Position numbers and translations under genes: made by a program
In this document: one piece after another, positions 8,835 through 18,830 of the stretch
How positions within the stretch are numbered: position 1 is the first letter of the stretch
Layout of the letters: every line of letters starts with the position of its first letter
Assembly (NCBI GenBank): GCA_037176905.1
Contig: JBBBWG010028400.1
Location: 16,836-52,801 of the forward strand
DNA from: Azolla pinnata
Lineage: Eukaryota; Streptophyta; Polypodiopsida; Salviniales; Salviniaceae
Direction of reading: 5' to 3'
DNA length: 35,966 bases
The notes under the pieces: generated by a model
What the model was told of the DNA's origin: nothing
What the model saw: the letters and a program-made list of their open reading frames with translations, nothing else
Database searches by the model: none

Positions 8835-9955
8835 AGGAACACAACCCTGGCCGCGTAAACGTATCCAAAGCTAGGGCATAAGGTACATGTTGAAAGTATA
8901 ATGTGGAAAAGCATCCCCCCACCCCCTCCCATAAAACAAAGGAGTATAATAGTACATCATCCCTTCTATAGTGATCTTAGAGATGAAAGAAACAGATGGG
9001 TTTTGCAGATGAGTTTTGGGTTGGGATCAGAAACAACCCCTTAAAAAACCTCCTGCACAAAGTGCGGCGATGCGATCCAGTAAAGATTTGCATTCGCTCC
9101 CTTGTAGGGTGTGCAGCACAATATGGTTTAGTTATAGAAAGAAGTGTTATGGCTTTCATTCATTCATTCTTTCCTTTTTTCACTCTTATTTTCGCTTCTT
9201 CTCCTTTTCATCTCAAATCCTTGGTTTGCTGAAGAAGAAGACAAAGATGATACACGTGTCGTGTGTAATGACTGGAAATTGGAAGGAAATTCTTCAAAAA
9301 GAAAAAGGAATTCCTGCTTACATTCCTGGTGAGTCCAAATTTGTCGAAACTCTGTGCCGAAAAGGGATACAAGTAAAAGCTTCAAAGTGTTAAACTGGGG
9401 ATTTGCCCATTATATGGATCGGTCTATCAATAGTTCCCAGCATTTCATTACCCAAATGGGCATCTTTGCAGATAATGTAAAGAGAAAGATTACAGCTTCT
9501 CCATTCTGATGAAAGTGGTGTTTGATGCTGTGGTTTGTTTCTTTTGTAGATCTGACACTCCTTGGGCTTTAAAAAGAGCTGATTTTCAACCCTAATCCTC
9601 CATTTCCTCTTAAGCTATGTCTTGTTTACTGGCATATGAATTTTACAGTTCTTTCGGCACGTTATGATTGAAGGATATAGAATGGACATTTTGAAGTGAA
9701 TACTTGCAAGGAACTACTACGCTTCCGTTTTGGAAGCAAAAGAGCACAAATTTTTGGTGCAGTCAAAAGTTTTGGAAGATTTTGTGCAGTTAAAATCGAT
9801 GAGAAGTTGCCCATTTTTTTTTGTATTCTCTGTATTTGTCAAAAACTTTGTACAGTTTATGCAGTGTAAAAATTCACCCACCGAAATACGGTAAAAAAGT
9901 CCATTCTTTTTGCATCAAGAAGAGCATTTTGTGATCATATTGCCCAAATTGGCCA
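8835..9955. other. Alfin-like 3' region and intergenic sequence
   Basis: The first hundred or so bases are likely 3' UTR; ATAAAA at 8932-8937 is a weak poly(A) signal candidate. Beyond this I see only A/T-rich unique sequence with no coding signal. Confidence 0.5.
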
Positions 9956-10170
9956 TAGAAATCTCAATAAGAATGCAGTGCTGCCAAACAACGACAGATC
10001 GTGCCCGATCGGCCGTAGAAATCTCAATTAGAATGCATTGCTTTCAAGACAGATCGTGCCCAATCGGCCGCAGAAATCTCAATTAGAATGCATTGCTTTC
10101 AAACAATGACAGATCATGCCCAATCGGGCATAGAAATCTCAATAAGAATGCATTGCTGCCATGCAGATCG
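9956..10170. repeat. ~60-bp tandem repeat, four copies
   Basis: Copies start at 9956, 10016, 10071 and 10131 with (t/c)agaaatctcaat(a/t)agaatgc, giving spacings of 60, 55 and 60 bp; the last copy is partial. Each full copy contains cagatcgtgccc(g/a)atcgg. No coding potential seen. Confidence 0.9.
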
Positions 10171-11140
10171 GAATGGTCACAAGGCCTAGCGCATGTAGCC
10201 ATGTTTCTCGGCCGTTTTTCGTGGTGAGAAATGCTCCCATACGCTCTATTTTGTTCTGTGTATTAGAAGAAAATAAGACGCTTCTTCTTCGTCAGCAGAA
10301 GACGTCATGCAGGAAAATCGCGAGGTCATCTGTAAAAAGGCATCGCTTGCTGGGGATTGTTATATTCGATGCCCTCTCGCCACCGCTGGTGGTTGCAGAG
10401 ACGCTCTCGAAACCGCGGGTTTTTTATTTCAGTGATCTCGAGAGCGGCCGATGAACGTGAGCGGAGGAAGCTGATAATCAGTTTAGCTGGAATGATGACA
10501 AAGCGGAGAAGAGTTCGTCTCGTTGGTACCCAAATGTCGATGCCACTTGGATGCAGCTGGATCGGAATCGGTCGAAACCTGCTTCTTCTGGCTTTTTCTG
10601 GAACAGAATTGCCGCGGCTAAAACTTCCGTGACCTTTAAACCTGGCAAAGAGTCCGCGGAGGAAGGTTCTATTCGAGCTCATCGTCAGGACAAGATTGTT
10701 TGTTGTTTCTGGATTGTTTTTCCCCCCTACACTTTCAGGCTTCCGTTGCAAGCGAATCGCTGATCGTCGACCTTCTGCGGTTCTGATCGAATCTTTACGC
10801 GCGGTTCTGATCGAGTAGTCCCCTTCATTGCGGTGGTTGGTGCTCTTTTGCTCTCTTACTTACTCCTCTGCCAACCGCCCGCGATTTCTTTTTCCTTCCC
10901 TTGCTCATCACTGTATCCGGCTGGGAATCGGGGGCCGGCCTTAACCGATGCAATCCATCCCATGTCCGCGGATTCGATCGCTTCACGGCTCCTCTGCTGA
11001 TGAATGCCTGCCCTCGATCGATCGGCGTGTGAAATCGGTGTTTCGATCCAATCGGATCAGGAATTCGAAAGTTTTCTGGCCTAGTAATGTTGTTGATTGG
11101 CTAAGTAGTTATGGTGAAGTTTTGAACCCTGGCTCATTGG
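10171..11140. other. upstream region of SH3P gene, no gene recognised
   Basis: Higher G+C than the surrounding intergenic DNA and rich in CGATCG-type words. Open frames of up to about 140 codons exist on both strands (for example 10326-10751 minus), but none resembles a known family. It probably holds the distal promoter of the SH3P gene. Confidence 0.4.
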
Positions 11141-11148
11141 TCCCATTA

Positions 11149-11917
11149 ATCATCACCATCAGTACCACCACCATCATCATCATCACCACCACCACCATCA
11201 TCACCATCACCATGATGACCATGATGACCATCAGTACCACCACCATCACCACCATCACCATTGCCATCACCATCATCACCATCCCACAGTCATCACCATG
11301 GTCATCACCACCACCACCATCACCATCATCACCACCCCCATCACCATCATCATCATCACAATTCACCACCATTACCATCATCACTCATCACCATCACCAC
11401 CATCATCATCACTCATCATCATCACCACCATCATCAACATCATCATCACCACCACCACCACCACCACCACCACCATCATCATCAGCATAATAAGCATCAC
11501 CATCATCATCATCATCATCACCACCACCACCACCAACATCACCATCACCATCATCAGCATAATAAGCACCATCATCATCATCACCACCACCACCATCACC
11601 ATCATCAGCATAACCATCACAATCATCAGCATCACCACCATCACCATCATGACCATCACCACTGCCACCATCACCACCACCGCCACCATCATCATCATCA
11701 CCACCATCACCACCATCATCACCATCATAACCGCCATCATCATCACCACCACCACCATCATCAACATGGTCAGCATCATCATCATCACCACCACCACCAC
11801 CACCATCATCAACATCGTTATGATCATCATCATCATCACACAATCGCCACCATCACCACCATCACCATCATGACCATCATGACCATCATGAGCATCATGA
11901 GCATCATGACCATCATG
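11149..11917. repeat. long CAT/CAC trinucleotide tract (about 770 bp)
   Basis: Nearly uninterrupted CAT and CAC triplets with occasional CAG, CAA and TGA-containing variants, plus a longer-period structure: a block with catcatcagcataataagcatcac recurs at about 11475 and 11553. Because it lacks stops in several frames it generates large artefact frames (poly-His on plus, Met/Val/Asp on minus). It ends with a direct CATGAC/CATGAG repeat (11868-11917) and lies 200 bp upstream of the SH3P leader donor. Confidence 0.95.
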
Positions 11918-11958
11918 ATCGTCTTCTTCTTCTTCTTCTTCTTCTTCTTCTTCTTCTG
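11918..11958. repeat. CTT tract upstream of SH3P leader
   Basis: About ten CTT/TTC triplets. They are followed by mixed pyrimidine-rich sequence that leads into the putative non-coding first exon. Confidence 0.85.
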
Positions 11959-12128
11959 ATTCTTCTTCTCCACTTCGTCGAGCCTTCCTGCTCTCCGTTT
12001 CAGCCTCTTTGCATCCTTCTTCCCCTCGCTGATCAGATCTACCGAGTCACGAGTTGAGGAACACAGGCGCTCTCGCAGGCTCGCTCGCTCAGTACCACCA
12101 GATGGACCTCTCGCAGGATTAGACCCAG

Positions 12129-12831
12129 GTAATGCGTCCTCATCCAGCTCCACGACTCGTACGCCTGATCCCCGCTACAAACGCACGCTCTCCAACGACT
12201 GCTGCCTTATTTCATCGGTTGGATCCACTCCTTTTCTTACGCATTCTCAGTTCAATCCGAATCTGATGTAGTTTGTACTCGTTCCTTCTCTCTCCACGTT
12301 CCTAGGATTGTTCCAGCCTTCCGAAACTGTCGCAAATGTCCTGCCTTTCTATGCGTTACTCTTTGCATACTTCTTGTCATTCAAGAGAAAAAACATTTTC
12401 TGTTCCGTTTCGCTGATTGACTCGATATTTTCGGTCTGCTGTAATGGATCTCTTTAATTCTTTCAGATCCTTTTCCAATCATAAACATAGTCTCACATTC
12501 ATGTAAGAAATTTCGAAACCACGATAGTTTCTTCTTCAATGAAAATTTGATTGGATGGTCCTTTATCTGTACTCTTTCTTCCCGTTCTATCGCTTTGCCG
12601 TATTGTGATTTAAGATTTGTGCCCTTGTGTTACTTAAAAGGACTAATTTTGACACTATTTCAATCATATTTCCGTGTATTTGTATCTTTGGAGCTTGCTA
12701 TGCGTCTGTCTTTTCTATGTATCTTGATTTTTCGGTATACTAAGCAATATGTTCTGTCATATAGCGAGTTTGGTATTCCATGCAGGTGTTTCTTCTTGAT
12801 ATTTGAGAGGGTTTGTTTCTGCTGACTTCAG
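12129..12831 (+). promoter_or_regulatory. putative 5'-UTR intron of SH3P gene
   Basis: CCCAG|GTAATG at 12124-12134 and an acceptor ...TGACTTCAG ending at 12831, three bases before the ATG at 12835. The intervening 703 bp is T-rich like plant introns, and the sequence just before the donor is C/T-rich like a leader exon. Leader introns just before the start codon are common in plant genes and often raise expression. Confidence 0.6.
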
Positions 12832-12834
12832 ACC

Positions 12835-15800
12835 ATGGACACACTTCGTAGACAAGCAACTAAAATTCGGGAACAGGTAGCAAAACAACAACAGGTATGG
12901 ATGATTTAGAACTTCTTTCCTTTTGGACAGTCATCCTTATGCCGATGATTTTGTTAACCTACTGGTCTTCTTCTTCTTAAGCATTTGTGCCATGGAAATG
13001 CTCGCTAAATTTTATATGATTGGGTTCTTCATATCGATCTTCTCTACCGTCAGCAATTTTGTGAATGAATAGCTCATTACTTATCGATGAAAAACACACT
13101 TGGATGTTTTTTCTGGATCTATCTAATATTTTTAACTACCTTACAAGTCAAATGTCACTTCCACAAGCATTACCTTAAAGAGCTGAGTGAAGATATTATT
13201 GATGTACGTATGGCTACCTTACAAATAATAGGAACTTTGGAGAGAGTGCCTGTTGAGAATCCGAGTGTTTTTGGAGTTCTACATTTTCCTTCTATTCATT
13301 TTTCTCTATGCTTGAAATGTAGTACTAGCAAGTCGGATTCTACCACTGTAGTAGTTCTTGGGATGTTTTGCTAAAAATGAAGTCCTTGTTTTGCTGGCCT
13401 TCAGGCTGTGTTCAAGCAGTTCTCAGGGCATGCACCCTCACAGGATTCTGAGGTCTTTGCAGACGTAGCAGATCTTAAGAGGCACCAGCAACTAGAAAAA
13501 CTTTATATATCAACAAGAGCTGCAAAGGTATGTCAAGACATTTTCACCGATTAGTTGTTCAATTCAGTCTCTTTCTCTACATAAAACCCAGAAGTTGACA
13601 TCACTGTTCTTTTTCTTATTTGTTTCCTTCCAATTAAAAAATTGGAATGTCGTAGCATTTTCAAAAGGAGGTTGTCAGGGCCATCGATGCATTCATTGCT
13701 GCAGGCACAAAGCAGCTCGATGTTTGTAAGAGATCCTTTTGCTATCATAGGAGGTGTTCTTAAAGCTTGTTCTCATTGCATGTATACCAGATGCGTGTCT
13801 GTGATCAATTTGCTCCCATATTTTAGTTTTTTATACCTTTTTCTCTCAGCACATGTTGCAATAATGATGTTTGTTGTGAACCACCTCCCAGGGAGCTTAG
13901 CAATCTATACCTCTTGTTTGTATCACATGTGTAAGATCTATCAAGCTGCATGTCATCTTCACTAACACACCTTCTTAGAATTTCATACTTGCATCTTTTG
14001 TTGAGTAACATGTATGTGCAAGATGGATAAAGTTGGATGTAGTCTTCTTCAGTAAAATATCTTCTTACCATTCCTTACACTCGCTTTATCACACGCATCA
14101 AGGTTGAAGTTTGTATTTCTATATTTCTTTTCTCCTCTTATCAAATGATTCGCTGTGTTGGTAGTTTATCGTTTAGCATTTATTGTGTCATGCTTTTAAA
14201 CAGCTTATAAGTTTACCATATTGCATATAAAGTACCGATGGTTGTTGTGGCTTGCCTATCATAGGCTTGTTTTATTTAGTCTAGCACTATCAGGCTTTCG
14301 AACAATTTAATTGTTTGGTGAGGTTTGAACCGAACAATTGTGTTCATACATCAGTTATATTTGGGCATGTATTCAAACTATCACTTCACTCTTATCTGCT
14401 CTATGACCAGGGGAGCTCATTTGAGATTCCTTTGATGGATTTGCTCAGGCATTAAACTATCAGAAGACTGTTGCAAATATGCAACTGAAGGACCAAGCTC
14501 TACAGGCGCTCTTGCACGAGCATCAAATATTTTTGGCAATGCAATCCAGCAAGTGGAGAAGGAAAGAGAAACTTTAATGCGCGCACTTGGAACTCAGGTT
14601 CACTTGATCTGTGTTCTTACTTTCAACATCAAGAAATTGTTTATCTTTTTTCATGAGACTCTACACTATATTCTTGAAACTTAGATATATGTGAGGCTGC
14701 AAAGCTTTATATGGCGCTATGAGATTTCTGTCAGCTACATTGTACACTATGTATGCCAGGTAGCAGAGCCTTTAAGAGCCATGGTGGTGGGTGCCCCTCT
14801 TGAGGATGCAAGACATTTGTGCCAAAGATATGATCGACTACGCCAAGAAGCAGAAAATCAGGTTATAGTATATCTACTTTTTCTCTCGCAGTTACCTTCT
14901 GGATCTAAAAAATGTTGCTTTTTGAGTCGCTGCAAAGATAATGGAGCAGAGAGGATTATCCAATATTATGAATAAAATCATATGAACAAAAAAGAGATGA
15001 GAAAAGGTGTCCCATGCAAAGGAGCAAAGCGAACGTATCCAATACAATGAATAGGAGGTGTTCATCAAAGCTATTTGACCGTATAGTGATGAATTACAAT
15101 TGAAATGTGGCGTGTAAGGAATCATGGAAATATTCCAAACATTTGATCTTAAATAAATGTAGCATACTGGAATATGGTGAATAGCAAAAGTCCTTGCAAT
15201 TGTAAGGTAGTTGAGGCTTGAACTCCTTAAAATAGCAAAAATTCAATCCCTCTTTTATTTTGGGCTTGCTTTCATTGATATTTTTGGGTTGGTAATTTAT
15301 TCTTCCGATCAATGTTTCCAATGGTGGAAATCCTGAAATAACAGAAGTTCTACCCCTCTCTTTTACTATGGGCATGCTTTTCATCAATATTTTTGGGTTT
15401 GTAAATTATTCAGGCTATTGATGTTTCTAAAAAACAAGCAAAGACCAAAGAGGTAGTTGGGAATGCAGAAAACATATATAGACTCCAAGTTGCAGAGACA
15501 AAGTTGGCTGAGCTTCAAGCAGCTATGTCAACACTGGGAAAGGAGGCAGTAGCTGCCATGGTGGCAGTTGAAGGTCAACAGCAACGTCTTACACTTCAAC
15601 GCCTCATTGCAATGGTAAGGGTTCACACTTTCCTTGTGTATCAGTTTTGTTGACGTCTTCCATGTTCTCCAATTATATTCCTGCCAGTACTATTTGAGCT
15701 TGTATAGGGTCAAATTCACCAATTTTCTGCGGTTTGAGAAATGTATGCTGGCCATCCTATGTGAATGTGAATATATTTATATTATTATACTAATGACGTG

Positions 15801-17588
15801 ATGACTTTGCTGCTATACCATAATGTCAGTTGCCCCTTGCTCCATTATTCAACATTGTTTTTTGTGTAAACGTTAAATGGATAAAGCTTAATTTTTTTAG
15901 ACTAAACAGTATTAAATATTGAAGTGTCATTTCTTTATGTCATTATATGATATGACAGGGAGGGTAAAATATATATTTTTCTTTGATGCTATAGGTTGAA
16001 GCTGAACGTCTATATCACCAGAGAAGTGCAGAACTTCTGGATAAGTTGCATTCACAGGTGTGTGATAGAGGCTTTTAAGACTAGTCAGCTCCACTTTGTA
16101 AACAACCTTTAATCCTCCATTAAAAGGAAGTATCAGAAAAGATATTAATGTATGTAACTGACCCATGTCCTATAGATGGTTGCTGAACGTCAACGTAGTG
16201 AAGTTACACCATTAATCACTGGATTTGGAGAGTCATACGTGGCCCCACCGTCGTATGAAGGAATCAAAGCAACTGAATCAGATTCTATCACAGAGAGTGC
16301 TGAAGTGACGGAAACACAAAAAACAATGTTCTTCTTTGGAGAGGTAATGATAGGAAGCTCGTTCCAAAGATGTATGTGTAAATTTGTCCACATGTCTCCT
16401 CTATTTGTTTGCATGTAAATTAGTCCACATTATTTGCGATAAATGCCCTACATTTGACATGAGATTACTCATTACTTTATGCTGGTGTCAATACAAATTT
16501 CAACTTTATTTGTGTGCTATTTAATTCTGGTAATTGATGGAAACCCAAATTAGACATTCGGCAAAAGTACTATGTCATTTCAAGCATTATTATCTCACAT
16601 GTGTACATCTATTTGTGCTACTGTCAAGGTGAGTTTCAATCTCAATCATAAAGCATGAGGTCTTTGTACCCTGTTTGTGTGCTGGAAGTGCTACCTTTCG
16701 AGCATTTTGGATAACCTATATATATCATTTATTTACGACATTGTCAAGTTGAGGCTGAAAGGTAGCACTTGCAGCACACTAACAAGGTAAAAGACAGCAT
16801 GCGTATTGATCATAGTATGCATGAGGTCTTTTTACCTTGTTAGTGTACTGGAAGGGCTACCTTTCAAGCATTTTTGTTAACATTGGCAAGTTGAGGGTCA
16901 ACTTTGATCAATATGCATGAGGTCTTTCTACATTATTGATGTTCTGAAGTACCATATATCAAGCATTTTTTCCTTTTTTTACTTAGATATTCCATCTTTT
17001 TATTCTAATTACAAGTTGAGTTTGAAATTTGGTCATGGAGCAGAAGTCTCATAGGTTGTTACCAGTGATTTAAATCTGTAATTGATGGAGAAAATAGAAG
17101 TTTGCGACAAGTGCTATATTTTAAGCATTTGAATTTGTACATAGGTTCTACATCCATTTGAAGCAGAAGCTCCTGGTGAGATTTCCCTGACAGTCGGAGA
17201 TTATGTTGTTGTGCGTCAGGTAAGCCTTTAATTCCAGTTGAGTTTGTTGTTAATGTTTGCATATGCTCCACATGTTAGCATTTTGGTTGGCTTTATTAAT
17301 AGGGTTCATGTTCGTTGTTGATAAGCGTTTAGGCACAGACATATTTGATGCTAACCAGTTAGATGTTTATGTTTGCATAGATCGCACATGTAAAGCATTT
17401 TGTTTGGCCTTGTAAAAGTAGGAGGCATTATTGAACTTGGCGACCTTAATGGGAATTTTCAGGTCTCTCCAACTGGCTGGTCTGAAGGTGAATGTAAAGG
17501 AAAGTGTGGATGGTTCCCAACATCGCATGTTGAGCGTCGGCAACGAGCACCTGCCAGTAAATTAGTAGAATCTGGTTCACTGATGTGA
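12835..17588 (+). CDS. SH3P2: SH3 domain-containing protein of the AtSH3P1/2/3 family
   Basis: Ten coding exons: 12835-12894, 13405-13527, 13656-13725, 14449-14597, 14760-14861, 15414-15614, 15995-16057, 16176-16343, 17145-17219, 17463-17588; 1137 nt, 378 aa (Arabidopsis homologues are about 370). Residues 1-260 are the helical BAR-like region (MDTLRRQATKIREQVAKQQQ, LEKLYISTRAAK, VAEPLRAMVVGAPLEDARHL). A proline-containing linker with APPSYEG is at 279-285. The C-terminal SH3 domain is about 303-362, with VLHPFEAEAPGEISL, the binding-face Trp in GWSEGE and GWFPTSHVE. AtSH3P2 binds phosphoinositides, ATG8, ubiquitin and clathrin-linked factors, and acts in autophagosome formation, endocytosis and cell-plate assembly; that role is inferred by family. 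Exon 3 to 4 junction splits a Cys codon (phase 1). The match is strong over the whole length; which paralogue it is cannot be decided. Confidence 0.94.
12895..13404. other. SH3P intron 1
   Basis: 510-bp phase-0 intron, T-rich. No repeats or other genes seen. Confidence 0.85.
13726..14448. other. SH3P intron 3
   Basis: 723-bp phase-1 intron (gtaaga...gctcag). It contains two similar segments, aagatctatcaagctgcatgtcatcttcactaacacaccttcttag near 13932 and aagatggataaagttggatgtagtcttcttcagtaaaatatcttctta near 14020, a small internal duplication. No gene seen. Confidence 0.75.
14862..15413. other. SH3P intron 5 with a duplicated acceptor region
   Basis: 552-bp phase-0 intron. Segment 15242-15319 resembles 15348-15427, which spans the real acceptor and first codons of exon 6; the upstream copy has TCTTCCG where the real site has TTCAGGC, so it lacks the AG. 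A second small duplication (tatccaat(a/t)..atgaata) is at 14957-14973 and 15036-15052. Confidence 0.75.
15615..15994. other. SH3P intron 6
   Basis: 380-bp phase-0 A/T-rich intron (gtaagg...tatag). Nothing else recognised. Confidence 0.85.
16344..17144. repeat. SH3P intron 8 built of ~100-bp diverged repeats, one inverted
   Basis: A segment of the form gcatgaggtctttN-taccttgtta-gtgtgctggaagtgctacctttcaagcattttt occurs at 16653-16710, 16819-16875 and, more diverged, 16915-16972. A copy in reverse orientation is at 16747-16803, giving an inverted repeat with the first copy. Further fragments (tttcaagcatt, caagttgagtttgaaa) at 16570-16640 and 17000-17135 suggest most of the intron arose from one duplicated unit. 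Confidence 0.8.
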
Positions 17589-17719
17589 AAATTTATTCGC
17601 AGCCGCTTTGCGTGCGCAATGTATTCTTTCTATCTCTGGCCATATCCGATGTTCTGCAGGATTGGATTCAATGTGATAATGAAGTTAGCGATATTGTTTA
17701 TTCGTTTTTGCTGTAGTGT

Positions 17720-17725
17720 AATAAA
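17720..17725 (+). terminator. candidate poly(A) signal of SH3P gene
   Basis: AATAAA 132 bp after the SH3P stop codon, within a T-rich 3' region. It is the only canonical hexamer close to the stop. Confidence 0.55.
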
Positions 17726-17739
17726 AGGGAAGGATAGAA

Positions 17740-18825
17740 AGTACGGAAAACAGTGCCGTGGAGATTTGAAACTGGATGTGTTTAATTTGGGTTCTGTTTT
17801 GCGCCCACGAGAGCTGTGTTCCATTCTGAGATTGTGGTTCCTATTCCTGAGGTTCTGTTTTCGAAGGAGATTTCGAACTCTTTCCCTAAAACCCGAATCT
17901 CTTCCGAAGTCCAGATGCTTGATTATCAAGAGAATATGAGGGAGCAAAGATGTCAAAGGAGATTTTGGCTTAAAGCCCTGTGGTTCTGTCTATCTCAGTT
18001 AAGGCTGCTCTAAAGGTTATGTACACACAATTGAAGCAACAATGTCAAATCATGGAAGACTCTTGATTGAAGCAGATGCAGGATTCACAAATGCAAAAGA
18101 TCATTCTTGGTAACTAGAAAAGATCTATACATATTACCATTGGTTGAAGCAGTCTGAAAAGATCTCGCTGCTTGTAGTGAAATTCATGCAGCAATTGCAA
18201 ACCAAAATAGATGAAAATCTAGGGAGTTGTGAACTTACGGACTGAAAACAGGAAGGAGCAAAGGCATATCATGCGCAAATAGAAGAAAATCTGAATCATA
18301 TTTGCATGCTTTGACTCTTGTCTAATGGCTTGAGCAGCTAATAGCAGTCAGCAAAATCTAGGGTTTCCATGGCAGAGGAGACGACATATCCAGCTAGCTC
18401 AAGAGAAGCACAAGATTAGGGTTTCTGATCAGCTTAAGCAGTTCATGTTATCATCACCACCACCATCACCACCTTCTTCATCATCATCACCATGATCATG
18501 CCCCACACCTGTCACAAACAATAGATGTGAACTGCAAACGCCCATAAAGGAGCTAGAAAGTAAGCGATGTGCGACCCATGTGACCAGAAAAAAAGGGTAG
18601 ATCCAAAATACATACCGCTGATGAATCTCAGCAGTGCTCAGGGAGAGGATCAGGGAGAGGATAAGCAAAAGATAAGTCCAAAGGCTCTATACAGATCGGA
18701 GTTTGTCCTCTATTTCAGAACAAAATCATGCCACGGTATCATAACGAATCATATTCGTAATAAAATACATACCTATAGTGTGCATGTGTAGCTCAATCCT
18801 TCTCATTCGATTCTCTTGATTCGCA
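17740..18825. other. intergenic region between SH3P and O-FucT genes
   Basis: No gene recognised. Contains a short CAC/CAT/TTC tract (18452-18493) and several AAGCAG/GAAGCA words. A sequence TTCTCTTGATTCGCAG ends at 18826, just before the O-FucT ATG, and could be the acceptor of a leader intron whose donor I cannot place. Confidence 0.45.
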
Positions 18826-18830
18826 GATTC

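Noticed and set aside
10326..10751. 141-aa minus frame upstream of SH3P
   Set aside because: No family resemblance, no neighbouring exon signals, and overlapping open frames on plus.
11261..11959. 232-aa His-rich frame
   Set aside because: Produced by the CAT/CAC tract, which leaves several frames open at once; no leader or domain. Kept only as a repeat observation.
18361..18495. Short frame reading QLAQEKHKIRVSDQLKQF then Ser/Pro run
   Set aside because: Looks coding-like for about 40 codons but has no supported start or splice sites and no recognised family.
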